A stretch of DNA of 64,000 nt, taken from the NCBI GenBank assembly GCA_020050835.1, contig JAGVKB010000148.1:1-64000 (forward strand), written 5' to 3'. The notes below the pieces were generated by a model. The model had not been told where the DNA came from. It was given only the letters and a program-made list of their open reading frames with translations, and ran no database searches. Shown piece after piece: positions 35,298 to 44,656 of the stretch; the first letter of the stretch is position 1, and each line of letters begins with the position of its first letter. The translations under genes were made by a program, and so were the position numbers. This stretch comes from Candidatus Obscuribacterales bacterium. GTDB lineage: Bacteria > Cyanobacteriota > Vampirovibrionia > Obscuribacterales > Obscuribacteraceae.

Positions 35298-36440
35298 ATG
35301 ACAATCATTCCGAGCCAGTCTGGCAATTCCAAAACTAGCGGTGAGACTGGCGGCGGGCGAGCTGAACGGAGGCCAGCCGCCGGCGGTCCAGGCAAAGTCC
35401 TTCGCTCCGAAGTCTTGTCGGCCCGAGAGTCTGCGTCCGATCAACGCGTGGACCTGTCTTTGAGACCGATTAATCTGGTCGACTATATCGGGCAGAGCCG
35501 GCTGAAATCGATGCTGGAGATGTCTATCTCTGCCGCCAAGTCTCGAGCGGAGGCGCTCGATCACGTGCTCTTTTACGGCCCGCCCGGGCTGGGCAAGACG
35601 ACGCTGGCACACGTGATTGCCAATGAGATGGGCACGAAACTTCATTTGACGACCGGACCGAGCCTCGAGCGGCCGAGAGATATCGTCGGACTGGTACATC
35701 AGCTCGAAGAAGGCGACGTCCTCTTTATCGATGAGATTCATCGGCTGAGCCGGGTCGCTGAAGAGCTGCTTTATCCAGCGATCGAAGATTTCGTAATCGA
35801 CCTGACCTCAGGCAAGGGGCATGCTACCCGTTCGATGCGCCTGCCGATTCCACGCTTCACTTTGATTGGTGCCACCACCAAGGCCGGCATGCTGTCCAAT
35901 GCTTTGCGCGATCGTTTCGGCTTTGTCTGCCGGCTGGAGTTTTACAGTCTCGAAGAGCTCAGCAAGATAGTGCGCCGGACGGCGTCGATTTTGAGTGTCG
36001 AGATGACCGACACCGGTATCGAAGTAATCGCAATGCGCGGCCGCGGTACGCCGCGCATTGCCAACAGATTGGTCCGGTTGGTGAGAGACTTCGCGCAGTA
36101 CAAGCAGCGCTCGCCGGTCGATGCGCAGCTGGCAGCAGAAGCGCTCGAGACCTATCAAGTCGATGCTTCCGGCTTGGATCCGACCGACAGGCGGCTGCTG
36201 GAGGTGTTGATTGACAATTATGGCGGCGGACCGGTGGGCATCGATACGCTCGCAGCTACCATCGGTGAGGACAGCGATACCGTCGAAGATGTTTATGAGC
36301 CGTTCTTGATTCAGCGCGGATTTATTCAAAGAACCCCGCGCGGACGAATGGCTACTCCGGCTGCATACCGGCATCTCCAACGGCAGGCGCCGCTTACGCA
36401 GCTGTCGCTCGAATCGCTTAAGGCGGAAGAGGATATGTAA
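35298..36440 (+). CDS. ruvB: Holliday junction DNA helicase RuvB
   Basis: 380 residues, with about 45 extra low-complexity residues (Gly/Ala/Arg-rich) before the conserved LRPINLVDYIGQ. Walker A is GPPGLGKTT, Walker B is LFIDEIHRL, sensor 1 is TLIGATTKAGML and the arginine finger region is LRDRFGFVCRLEFY. The C-terminal winged helix has GGGPVGIDTLAATIGED and PFLIQRGFIQRTPRGR. It is the motor of RuvAB branch migration. The yibE/F gene starts two bases after its stop, so they form an operon with cdsA. Confidence 0.97.
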   Translation: MTIIPSQSGNSKTSGETGGGRAERRPAAGGPGKVLRSEVLSARESASDQRVDLSLRPINLVDYIGQSRLKSMLEMSISAAKSRAEALDHVLFYGPPGLGKTTLAHVIANEMGTKLHLTTGPSLERPRDIVGLVHQLEEGDVLFIDEIHRLSRVAEELLYPAIEDFVIDLTSGKGHATRSMRLPIPRFTLIGATTKAGMLSNALRDRFGFVCRLEFYSLEELSKIVRRTASILSVEMTDTGIEVIAMRGRGTPRIANRLVRLVRDFAQYKQRSPVDAQLAAEALETYQVDASGLDPTDRRLLEVLIDNYGGGPVGIDTLAATIGEDSDTVEDVYEPFLIQRGFIQRTPRGRMATPAAYRHLQRQAPLTQLSLESLKAEEDM

Positions 36441-36442
36441 TC

Positions 36443-37744
36443 ATGGAATCGTTGGTGACGAAGCCTCGTCTTGGCCCGGTCATTTTTAGTTTGCTCCTGA
36501 CTCTGCTGATTCTGGCTGTCTCGCCGTTCTCGAACGCTTGTTTGGAGTCACCGTCCGCTTGTCGCGCCAGTGATACAACTGATGGTGGCAGGGACGACAG
36601 GGCCGGAGCGATAGTCGATGAAGAGTTCGTGGTCGGAAAGGTGCGTGCCGTCACGACCGCCTCCGTCGATCAGGAGTTGTTGCGTAAGACCGGTATGGTA
36701 AGCCGGCATCAAATGGCCGAAGTGGAAGTGCTCGAAGGGCGATTCCGCGGCTCGACGTTCATTACCCCCAACGAGATAACCGACAATCCTGCCTACAACG
36801 TAACAGTCAAGCCCGGACAGGAAGTGATTCTTTGTATTGTCACCACCAATGGTGGCAGCCCGGAGGTCAACATCTCTGACTATCGGCGGGAGCATGTCTT
36901 GCTCTGGTTGCTAGTCGCTTTCCTGGTCGCTTTCCTCGTTTTCGGTGGCAAGCAAGGGTTGAAAGCGCTCACCGGGCTGGTGGTGTGCATCGGGCTTATC
37001 TCCTTCGTGCTACTGCCGCTTAGTTTGAAAGGCGTCAATCCGCTTTTTACGGCAACCCTGATCTGTTTTGGCTCGACCGTCGCGACGATGCTTTTCTCGG
37101 CTGGCTTTTCTCGCAAAGCAATTGCTGGCATTGTCGGTACGGTCGGTGGCGTACTGGTAGCCGGAGTCTCGGCGCAAGTTGTGATTCAAGCCGGTCCGCT
37201 GATCGGTCTTGCCAGTGAAGAGGCGCAGATCTTGAGAAGCAGTATGATCGCCCAGCCGCTGTCGTTTTATAGCGGTCTGCTGGCCGCCGGAATGTTGATC
37301 GGCGCGCTCGGCGTAATTATGGATGTCGGCATCTCGATTGCATCGTCGGTCTGGGAAGTTAGCCGAACGGACCGGAATCTCTCTGTCAAGGCTCTTTATC
37401 AGTCCGGGATGAATGTCGGCCGGGATATTATGGGCACGATGACAACTACACTGGTGCTGGCATATACCGGCTCGGCTCTGCCGCTCTTGCTGTTGGCAGC
37501 CCAGATGCCTTCGACCAAACTGTTGAATTTGGACCTGGTCGCCACGGAGATTTGCGCAGCCTTGACTGGCAGTCTCGGCTTAGTGTGCACAATTCCCTTG
37601 ACTGCATTCGTATCGGCCAGATTGATGGCAAGAAGACAGCGTCCCAAGCCGACCATCAATCAACCGATGGACGACGCCTCAAAGGAAGAAGGGTCGGGCG
37701 CCAGAAGCGAGCTTAGCCGGACGGGCAGTTCCGAGAAAGTCTGA
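36443..37744 (+). CDS. YibE/F family membrane protein
   Basis: 433 residues: an N-terminal hydrophobic segment or signal, an outer beta domain (~50-145; VEVLEGRFRGSTFI, VKPGQEVILCIV) and seven or eight membrane spans. The YibE/F family core is visible in HVLLWLLVAFLVAFLVFGGKQG and in GALGVIMDVGISIASSVWEV, followed by GRDIMGTMTTTLVLAYTGSALPLLLL. The family is widespread in Firmicutes and others, but its function is unknown; transport has been suggested. It is tightly coupled to ruvB (2 bases) and followed by cdsA after 40 bases. Confidence 0.88.
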   Translation: MESLVTKPRLGPVIFSLLLTLLILAVSPFSNACLESPSACRASDTTDGGRDDRAGAIVDEEFVVGKVRAVTTASVDQELLRKTGMVSRHQMAEVEVLEGRFRGSTFITPNEITDNPAYNVTVKPGQEVILCIVTTNGGSPEVNISDYRREHVLLWLLVAFLVAFLVFGGKQGLKALTGLVVCIGLISFVLLPLSLKGVNPLFTATLICFGSTVATMLFSAGFSRKAIAGIVGTVGGVLVAGVSAQVVIQAGPLIGLASEEAQILRSSMIAQPLSFYSGLLAAGMLIGALGVIMDVGISIASSVWEVSRTDRNLSVKALYQSGMNVGRDIMGTMTTTLVLAYTGSALPLLLLAAQMPSTKLLNLDLVATEICAALTGSLGLVCTIPLTAFVSARLMARRQRPKPTINQPMDDASKEEGSGARSELSRTGSSEKV

Positions 37745-37784
37745 GCCTTTATAATTTAGAAGTGCTCGACTGGAGTAGCATGAT

Positions 37785-38678
37785 TTGAGAGTCCTTTATG
37801 GATGGCTGCTTTTTGGCGCCGGAATGATAAGCATTATGATGGGTGGTCCGATTCTGGCCCTTGCCCTCGGCACTGCCGCTTATCTGGCCGGCGAAGAGTA
37901 CATAGCGATGGCTCGAGCCAAGGGCATTCATCCTTCGCCGCGCATCATCAGGGGCATGATCATCGCCTATTTCGTCATGGCCGCTCTGCCGGAGCTGCCA
38001 GGGCTGAACCTTCCGCCTGGTTTTTCAGAAGATCATTTCCCTTTGCTTCTAACGATCGGCGTTTGCATCTCGTTTATTCGCTTGCTATTTCGATCTGAGA
38101 ACCCGCCAGCCACGATTGCTGATATCGCTACAACTGTGCTCGGGTTTATTTATGTCGGATGGATGCCAAGCTGTTTGGTTCTCTTGCGCAATCTCAAACC
38201 GCTGGGAAGTGAGCATATTGCCAATCCACTCTTGCAGCCCGGTTTGGCATACGTATGGGCGAGTCTTTTTATTGTCTGGGCTACGGACGTCTTTGCTTAT
38301 TACGCAGGAAAGAAGTTCGGAAAGCACCTGCTCTATCCGCAGGTAAGTCCCAAGAAGACCGTCGAAGGCGCTCTGGTCGGATTCTTCTGTGCGATCGCCT
38401 GGACATTGCTTGTCTTTTATGTCTCAGATAACTTTCTCTTCCCCGGCCATCCGTTTCAGTCCAAGCTTTGGCAGGCACCATTGATGGCATCGCTCGGCAG
38501 CGTGGCCGCCCAGCTTGGCGACTTAAGCGAGTCGCTTTTGAAGCGGGATGCCGGCTTGAAGGATTCGGGTCAGCTGATTCCGGGCCATGGTGGATTCCTG
38601 GATCGCGGTGACAGTCTAATCTTCGCCAGTCCAATCTGTTATTACTGGGTGAAGTTGGTGATCCTGGGAATTTTCTAG
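37785..38678 (+). CDS. cdsA: Phosphatidate cytidylyltransferase (CDP-diacylglycerol synthase)
   Basis: Makes CDP-diacylglycerol for phospholipid synthesis. It has 297 residues and about eight membrane spans. The family signature is complete: SLLKRDAGLKDSGQLIPGHG followed by GFLDR, with YAGKKFGKH and SPKKTVEGALVG upstream. The start is TTG 37785, with GGAG about ten bases before it; an ATG five bases earlier is followed at once by a stop. Third gene after ruvB and yibE/F on the same strand. Confidence 0.94.
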   Translation: MRVLYGWLLFGAGMISIMMGGPILALALGTAAYLAGEEYIAMARAKGIHPSPRIIRGMIIAYFVMAALPELPGLNLPPGFSEDHFPLLLTIGVCISFIRLLFRSENPPATIADIATTVLGFIYVGWMPSCLVLLRNLKPLGSEHIANPLLQPGLAYVWASLFIVWATDVFAYYAGKKFGKHLLYPQVSPKKTVEGALVGFFCAIAWTLLVFYVSDNFLFPGHPFQSKLWQAPLMASLGSVAAQLGDLSESLLKRDAGLKDSGQLIPGHGGFLDRGDSLIFASPICYYWVKLVILGIF

Positions 38679-38746
38679 TCCCCAGGCTCATCAGGACTTC
38701 AGGCGGCGAGGCGACCGGGTATGATATATTTTGGTTCTCCTTGCGT

Positions 38747-38836
38747 GGAGAGGTGGCTGAGTGGTCGAAAGCGGCTTCCTGCTAAGAAGTTGTACGGTCA
38801 AAAGCTGTACCGTGGGTTCGAATCCCACCCTCTCCG
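38747..38836 (+). tRNA. tRNA-Ser (GCT)
   Basis: A class II tRNA of 90 bases. The acceptor stem GGAGAGG pairs with CCTCTCC, discriminator G. The anticodon stem GCTTC/GAAGT encloses CTGCTAA, giving anticodon GCT. The variable arm (GTACGGTC..GCTGTAC region) is long and the T-arm is GTGGG/CCCAC around TTCGAAT. CCA is not encoded. It lies alone between cdsA and the M50-like gene. Confidence 0.96.
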
Positions 38837-38961
38837 AGTTTTTCCTGACAATCGATGCCGGCCGACGCTGACTCTCCAGGAGAGAGGCAGAAGATCTCTT
38901 CGACGCCTACACTGGAAGAAGGTCAATCGTCATAGAATGGAAATCAGTTGGTAAGGGGAGC

Positions 38962-39768
38962 ATGCCTGTGGCTGACTTTTCTAAAATCAGCAATATTACA
39001 GCCAGCTCTAGTTCAGGGCCGGCAAGCCGTTACAGCTCTTTGATCTGGTTGCTGGTCTTGTCTGCTCTCAGCATCGCTCTCTGGGATGTGCCCTGGGCCA
39101 AGGGCATTCTCTTTCCGGTGCGAACTTTCGTGACGGCCGTTCATGAAATCGGTCATGCCGTGGCCTGCTTGGCCACCGGCGGTGCTGTGCATGGGATGAC
39201 GATTGTCTCTGATGGTAATGGTCACGGCGGGCTGACCTTTTGCTCCGGTGGCATGCCGTTCATCTACACTCAAGCCGGCTATCTGGGCACGGCGCTTTTC
39301 GGCTGCGTTCTGATCTTTCTGGGTCGCTATCCCAAGGCGGCCAAGGCAGTTCTAATCCTAATGGGAGCGGCTATCAGCCTGGCCAGCGTGTTTTTTGTCA
39401 GCCAGACTTTCGGGGATTTCAGCCGGCTTTTGCAAGCCGTGGGCAGCTTCATCTGGGCAGCGGCGATTGGCGGCGGTTTAATCTGGTCCGGGCTGAAGCT
39501 GAAACCGGCGCTGGCAAACTTTGTATTGCTGTTTCTGGCCGTGCAGACTTCGCTCAATGCGCTGACCGATGTCGTGATTGTTGTCAAACTTTCGCTGGGT
39601 ATGTACGGCTTTGGCGTGGATACTTCATCGGATGCTGGAAGCATGGCAGCCATGACCTTTCTGCCGGCGGCTTTCTGGAGTTTGCTCTGGGGCGCGGCCT
39701 CGGTCTTAATGCTTGCCTTCACGCTCTGGTACTGTTACGGACCGAAGAGCAAGACGAAGCTCATTTGA
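38962..39768 (+). CDS. M50B-like membrane metalloprotease family protein
   Basis: 268 residues with about eight membrane spans. The zinc motif VHEIGHAVACLATGG lies near residue 60, at the end of the second span, as in the M50B (YugF/YwhC-neighbour) group. AAGGGGAG at 38953-38960 favours GTG 38968 over ATG 38962, a difference of two residues. M50 proteases cut other membrane proteins within the bilayer. The second metal ligand (NPDG in S2P enzymes) is not evident; LNALTDVVIVVK near residue 195 is the possible counterpart, so catalysis is plausible but not proven. Confidence 0.78.
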   Translation: MPVADFSKISNITASSSSGPASRYSSLIWLLVLSALSIALWDVPWAKGILFPVRTFVTAVHEIGHAVACLATGGAVHGMTIVSDGNGHGGLTFCSGGMPFIYTQAGYLGTALFGCVLIFLGRYPKAAKAVLILMGAAISLASVFFVSQTFGDFSRLLQAVGSFIWAAAIGGGLIWSGLKLKPALANFVLLFLAVQTSLNALTDVVIVVKLSLGMYGFGVDTSSDAGSMAAMTFLPAAFWSLLWGAASVLMLAFTLWYCYGPKSKTKLI

Positions 39769-39900
39769 AGCGTCACACCGATTGGATCGGTAGCTCGCCT
39801 GCACCTGAAACAGCAGCCGCAGTCTATCCTTCCGGTTTACGGTAAGATAGCCGGAGCAAGAATTTCGTGTTAATGAAAACATTTGCCAAGGGAGGAGCTG

Positions 39901-41568
39901 ATGCGGCTTGTCGAGTGTGTTCCCAATTTCAGCGAAGGTCGCAACCAGAAGGTTTTGGATGCGATTGCCGAGTCCATCCGCAGCGTCGAAGGCGTAGAGT
40001 TGCTCGATGTTGATCCCGGCAAAGCAACCAATCGCACCGTCATGACTTTTGTCGGCGAGCCTGAGGCTGCGGTGGAAGCGGCATTCAAAGCGATCGCCAA
40101 GGCAGCCGAGTTAATCGACATGCGTGTTCATCAAGGGGCGCATCCGAGAATGGGAGCGACTGATGTTTGCCCGTTCGTTCCGGTATCTGCTATGTCGATG
40201 CAAGATTGCGCCGAGCTTGCCAAGCGATTGGGTGCGCGCGTGGGAGCCGAACTCGGTATTCCGGTCTATCTCTATGCCGAAGCGGCCCAGAGCCCCGAGC
40301 GTCGCAATCTCGCCGAGGTCCGCAAGGGAGAGTATGAGGGGCTGTCCGAGCGCATGAAAGAAGACGGCTTCAAGCCCGATTTCGGTCCGGGTCAGTTCAA
40401 TGCAGCAAGCGGTGCTACCGTCATTGGTGCCCGCCCTTTCTTGATCGCTTATAACGTCAATCTCAATACCAAGTCTCAAAAACTCGCCAACGAAGTTGCG
40501 CTCAGCATTAGAGAGGGCGGCCGAGCCAAGCGCGACCAGCAGGGCAAGATAGTCAAAGATGCCAGCGGTGCGACCGTGATGGTCCCCGGAGCGCTCAAGG
40601 CATGCAAAGCCGTCGGTTGGTACATTGACGAGTATCAGCGTGCGCAAGTTTCAATCAATCTGGTTGATTACAAAATCACTGCGATTCACGATGCCTTCGA
40701 TCAGTGTTGCCTGGAGGCGGAGCGGCTGGGTATGCGCGTAACCGGCAGCGAGCTGGTCGGGCTGACTCCGCTTGAGCCGATGCTGGAAGCCGGGCGGCAT
40801 TATCTGGCTAAACAAGGGCGATCGACCGGTGTGCCTGATGCCGAGCTGATTCAAATCGCCGTGCAATCGCTTGGTCTGGGTGAGCTCTCGCCGTTCAGCG
40901 CCGAAAGAAAGATTATTGAGTTTCGCGTCGCAAAGGAGAGCAAGCGACTGAAGAACTTGACTGTATCCGATTTTGTAGACGAGCTTTCAACCGACTCGCC
41001 AGCACCGGGGGGCGGCAGCGTGGCAGCCTTGTCGGCCGGCTTGTCGGCCGGACTGAGCGCGATGGTGGCAAATCTCACACACGCTAAAAAGGAGTTTGAA
41101 TCATCAAAAACCTTTATGGATCAAACTGCTGTGCGCGCTCAAAGACTAAAATCGCAATGTCTGGAAGCGGTCGATGCTGACACTGATGCGTTCAATCAGA
41201 TCATCGCAGCGAGACGGCTGCCCAAGGATACCGAAAAGAACCAAGCCGATAGGCTAGCGGCAATCTTGGCTGCCAATAAGCAGGCTACGCTAGTGCCACT
41301 TTCAGTGATGGCGAGCTCTCTGGAGGCGGTCGAACTGGCTGAACTGATGGTCGAAAGAGGAAATCCCAACTCCGTAAGCGATGCCGGCGTGGCTGGCTTG
41401 ATGGCCAGAGCTTCGGCCGATGGGGCTTATTACAATGTGCTCATCAATCTTCAGGGACTGGAAGATGAAATCTTCTGTGCCCAAAGCCTAAGCGAAGCGC
41501 AGGAGCTTCATGAAAAGGTTCGGCTTAGAGCCGATGCGCTCCACGAAAAGGTAATTGCCAAACTGTAA
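39901..41568 (+). CDS. Bifunctional glutamate formiminotransferase / formimino-THF cyclodeaminase
   Basis: The start ATG 39901 is set by AAGGGAGGAG and by the family opening MRLVECVPNFSEGRN. Of the 555 residues, ~1-300 are the formiminotransferase domain (VDPGKATNRTVMTFVGEPE, then MRVHQGAHPRMGATDVCPFV, with catalytic His). Residues ~355-555 are the cyclodeaminase domain, starting LTVSDFVDELSTDSPAPGGG. The enzyme moves the formimino group from formiminoglutamate to tetrahydrofolate and releases ammonia, the last step of one histidine degradation route. The fused form is as in animals and some bacteria. A GDH-like gene follows, which could handle the glutamate produced. Confidence 0.95.
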   Translation: MRLVECVPNFSEGRNQKVLDAIAESIRSVEGVELLDVDPGKATNRTVMTFVGEPEAAVEAAFKAIAKAAELIDMRVHQGAHPRMGATDVCPFVPVSAMSMQDCAELAKRLGARVGAELGIPVYLYAEAAQSPERRNLAEVRKGEYEGLSERMKEDGFKPDFGPGQFNAASGATVIGARPFLIAYNVNLNTKSQKLANEVALSIREGGRAKRDQQGKIVKDASGATVMVPGALKACKAVGWYIDEYQRAQVSINLVDYKITAIHDAFDQCCLEAERLGMRVTGSELVGLTPLEPMLEAGRHYLAKQGRSTGVPDAELIQIAVQSLGLGELSPFSAERKIIEFRVAKESKRLKNLTVSDFVDELSTDSPAPGGGSVAALSAGLSAGLSAMVANLTHAKKEFESSKTFMDQTAVRAQRLKSQCLEAVDADTDAFNQIIAARRLPKDTEKNQADRLAAILAANKQATLVPLSVMASSLEAVELAELMVERGNPNSVSDAGVAGLMARASADGAYYNVLINLQGLEDEIFCAQSLSEAQELHEKVRLRADALHEKVIAKL

Positions 41569-41852
41569 GCAGGGATTCGGCTAAGACGTCCAATCATGCC
41601 AGTCGAAACACTACAAAGCCGTAAATCGCGTTATGATCTTTTGGTTGGAATCGCAAGTGTCGTTTCATTGAAATGTTCGATTTGCTCTTTCGTAGATGCC
41701 GTTGGTACTGTCAGGCCGATGAATTGGATTGACCGAGCTCGAACGGTTTTTCTCGGCGCGGCTCAGGCAGCCGCGTCCAGAGTTGGGTCAGCGCTAGTCC
41801 CCTGAATCGGGGCGATCGCCGGCAACCGGGAATTTTTAACAGCAGAGGGGCG

Positions 41853-43208
41853 ATGTCGCAATTGGGAGATAACAGCAAGACCCGCAATCAAGCGGGCAAG
41901 GTATCGAAAGAGGGTGGTTCTCAGGAGCCGTCGGATGCGCTCTTCGAGGGCAACGGCAATGAATGGGAGACGTCAGAATTCTTGATGATGCAGCGGCGTC
42001 TCGAGAAAGTCGCTGAAACTATCAAGCTCGATGCCAATCAGTTAGCTCCACTGCGTCACCCGAAACGAGCGTTCATGGTTGTAGTGCCGGCCAGAATGGA
42101 CGATGGTTCGGTCAGAACATTCACCGGCTATCGAGTGCATTACGATCTTACCCTCGGACCAGGCAAGGGCGGACTGCGTTATCACGGTCAGGTGACATTG
42201 GGTGAAGTCGCGGCTGTCGCAATGCTGATGACTTGGAAATGTTCCTTGATGAATCTGCCCTTCGGTGGAGCGCACGGCGGAATTCAGCTGGATCCCCAGC
42301 AGTTAAGCCAGGGTGAAATTGAACGTGTCACCAGACGATATGCTTCAGAAATCATCGAGTTAATCGGACCGAATCAAGACATTCCTGGTCCCGATCTGAA
42401 CACTAACGAACAGACGATGTCTTGGATCATGGACACATACAGCGTCAATGTCGGGCATACGGTACCGTCAGTGGTCACCGGCAAACCACAGTCAATCGGT
42501 GGCTCGCTCGCCTTCAACGAAGCGGTCGGTCACGGTGTATCCTTCTGCGCAAAACGAGCGATTAAGCATGTAGCCTGGTCTGGTCAGGCACCGTCCGTGG
42601 TGATTCAAGGTTTGGGCAACGTCGGTTCGGTAGTGGCTAAGAGTCTGCACAATGCAGGCTTTAATGTAATTGCGGTGTCCGATGTCACCGGCGGTGTGCA
42701 TAACGACAAGGGGCTCGACCTCTTGGCTCTGCAAGAGCACATTGCCAAGCACGGCAGCGTAAAGGGCTACCAGGAAGGCGAGTCGGTTACCAATGAAGAG
42801 CTGCTTGAGCTGAAATGCGATCTCCTTGCTCCATGCGCTGTCGCCAATCAAATCAACGCCTCAAATGCCGATAAGATCAAAGCCCGGATCGTAGTCGAAG
42901 GAGCGAATGCTCCCACCACTCCCGATGCGGATGACATATTGGACGAGCGTGGTATTACAGTACTGCCCGATGTTCTGGCTGCTGCCTCTGGTGTCACCGT
43001 CGGTTATTTCGAATGGGTGCAGGGCTTGATGCGGCTGTTTTGGAGTGACGACGAGGTTTACGCGCGCCTCGATGAATTGGTCAACCGAGCTTGCGACAGG
43101 GTATTCGAGACAGCTGCGCTCGAGAAGGTGAGTTTACGTACTGCTGCCTGGAAGCTGGCGCTGGATCGCGTGGTCGAGGCACGCCGCTTGCGCGGGCTTT
43201 ATCCTTGA
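41853..43208 (+). CDS. Glutamate dehydrogenase family protein with a substituted catalytic lysine
   Basis: 451 residues of the Glu/Leu/Phe/Val dehydrogenase family. It has an extra 35-residue polar N-terminus, GPGKGGLRYH (Lys105), MTWK (Lys129), and IPGPDLNTNEQTM (Asp181). The Rossmann domain shows VVIQGLGNVGS. Spacing to the catalytic set of Clostridium symbiosum GDH (Lys89, Lys113, Lys125, Asp165) is exactly kept, but the Lys125 position is His141 (GGAHGG instead of GGAKGG). That lysine is the acid/base residue, so the protein may be inactive, regulatory, or altered in substrate. GAGGGG stands very close to the ATG. It converges with a secreted-protein gene 9 bases away. Confidence 0.92.
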   Translation: MSQLGDNSKTRNQAGKVSKEGGSQEPSDALFEGNGNEWETSEFLMMQRRLEKVAETIKLDANQLAPLRHPKRAFMVVVPARMDDGSVRTFTGYRVHYDLTLGPGKGGLRYHGQVTLGEVAAVAMLMTWKCSLMNLPFGGAHGGIQLDPQQLSQGEIERVTRRYASEIIELIGPNQDIPGPDLNTNEQTMSWIMDTYSVNVGHTVPSVVTGKPQSIGGSLAFNEAVGHGVSFCAKRAIKHVAWSGQAPSVVIQGLGNVGSVVAKSLHNAGFNVIAVSDVTGGVHNDKGLDLLALQEHIAKHGSVKGYQEGESVTNEELLELKCDLLAPCAVANQINASNADKIKARIVVEGANAPTTPDADDILDERGITVLPDVLAAASGVTVGYFEWVQGLMRLFWSDDEVYARLDELVNRACDRVFETAALEKVSLRTAAWKLALDRVVEARRLRGLYP

Positions 43209-43217
43209 TCGACCTGA

Positions 43218-43748
43218 TTAGCGCCGATAGCGCTTCAAACCATCCTCAATCTGTTTGGTCACGTCCATGCCTTGCTTGAGGACCGTGCCGGCACCGTAGT
43301 AGACATAGCGCAGATCGATCAAGGCGTTGAGTTTCTCATTGCGGGCTGTATCGGTTGTCGCATGCCATAGCATCTCGGGTTGATCGTAGTTGGTGCAGCG
43401 CCCGTAGCATGGTCCAAACAATTTATCTCGAGCGGTTACGCCATCGTAGTAATCGAATGTTGCCTTTTGAACCGCCTCAGCAGATTTGCCGCTATCACTA
43501 CAACTCTTCAGCGCCTTAAACCCTTCGTTCAAATAGGAGTAATACTCCTGTTCGATCTCCGGTTTGACCGGCTGGCAAGGCGTTGCTGAAGAGCAAGTTG
43601 CAGCCGGACCATTGAAGTAACCTAACTTCAGGCTGAGAGCCTTTGGTAAGCTTTCAGCGGCGCTGACGCTCATTGCCCAGTTGATTGGTGCAGTCAAAGC
43701 AATCAAAAAGATGGATTTAGTCAGATTGCTCGGCATGCCGGCACGCAT
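43218..43748 (-). CDS. Secreted cysteine-containing hypothetical protein
   Basis: Not recognised. AGGAGGTG precedes the ATG at 43748. The 176-residue product has a signal peptide (SIFLIALTAPINWAMSVSAAE). The mature part has five or six cysteines, including CSSATPCQP, LKSCSD and GPCYGRCTNYDQPE, suggesting disulfides in an oxidising compartment. The C-terminal half is predicted helical (NEKLNALIDLRYVYYGAG). It is transcribed away from the gdh-like gene's direction and 30 bases upstream of the next minus-strand gene's end. Confidence 0.68.
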   Translation of the reverse strand: MRAGMPSNLTKSIFLIALTAPINWAMSVSAAESLPKALSLKLGYFNGPAATCSSATPCQPVKPEIEQEYYSYLNEGFKALKSCSDSGKSAEAVQKATFDYYDGVTARDKLFGPCYGRCTNYDQPEMLWHATTDTARNEKLNALIDLRYVYYGAGTVLKQGMDVTKQIEDGLKRYRR

Positions 43749-43778
43749 TACCCACCTCCTGGGCGAAGCGCTAAGCCG

Positions 43779-44540
43779 TTAGTCTATCGCAAGCAGGTGT
43801 CTCAGGACCGGAATGTTTGCCCGCAAGGCCGAAAAAGAAGGATGACCGGCCACGGCTGGCGCAGATGACTCAGCTTGGTCCAGCAAGATGCTGGCCTTTT
43901 CAATTAGTTGCGCTTTCTGCGAGGAACCGGCCGACTGCACCAGTTTAAGTAAGATCTTTACGGCTCGGACTCTCAGCGTGACGCCAGCGTCATTGATAGT
44001 CTGGCAGAATTGCAACCGATTGCGAATTTCATCGAGTTTCAATTTGACGCTTGGGTCCCACTTTTTCGCTGCCAGCTCCAGCTCCAACTCTAGTTCGGCT
44101 TGACTGAATCGGGCAATTCTAAATTCGAGATAATTGCTGAGCGCGGTCGCCGGAATTAGCGCCATCGTCTCCAGGGCCAGGCTGAAAGCTTCGAGCGCTT
44201 CCAGAAATAACTTCGTCCCCAGTTGCCGGCTGGAGGATCCTTCCGGCAATGAATAGGGCATGTCGGCGCTGCGCTCGCATATGCAGCCTTGCTCGTAGAA
44301 CCGTTCGAACAGGTTGATCAACTTTTCAATCGTAGCATCAGCGGAGCTTGCATCCAGGAAGATGGTGCGCAAGTCGTTGGGAGCCAGTCGATCGCTTTCC
44401 TGGATCTGCCTCAGTTGAAAGCAAGCGATCCTGAACATGTCGTTGTAAGTGGTCCATGGTGCCACCAGCGCCAGATCTTTTTTATGGTTGATTAAACTAA
44501 GTGGCTGTGCTGAGCCGGACGAGTGACTGCGCGTATCCAT
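43779..44540 (-). CDS. Hypothetical helical protein (253 aa)
   Basis: Not recognised. The start ATG 44540 (MDTRSHSSGSAQPL) avoids the overlap with the guanine deaminase gene that the longest frame would need; GGAG lies 11 bases upstream. It is soluble, with no signal peptide, and strongly helical (TKLFLEALEAFSLALETMAL, then SQAELELELELAAKKWDPSV). The pattern is reminiscent of helical-repeat scaffolds, without a clear TPR signature. It lies 116 bases downstream of guanine deaminase on the same strand. Confidence 0.55.
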   Translation of the reverse strand: MDTRSHSSGSAQPLSLINHKKDLALVAPWTTYNDMFRIACFQLRQIQESDRLAPNDLRTIFLDASSADATIEKLINLFERFYEQGCICERSADMPYSLPEGSSSRQLGTKLFLEALEAFSLALETMALIPATALSNYLEFRIARFSQAELELELELAAKKWDPSVKLKLDEIRNRLQFCQTINDAGVTLRVRAVKILLKLVQSAGSSQKAQLIEKASILLDQAESSAPAVAGHPSFSALRANIPVLRHLLAID

Positions 44541-44656
44541 CGTCGCGTGATCTCCTGATTGAGTTGCTGCTGAATCAACTCTATAGAAAAGTTGTGTGAA
44601 ACTTGTGACGCGTTCGTGAAAGTTTTGTGTCAGGCCCGGCGATCTGTCAGGCAGAT

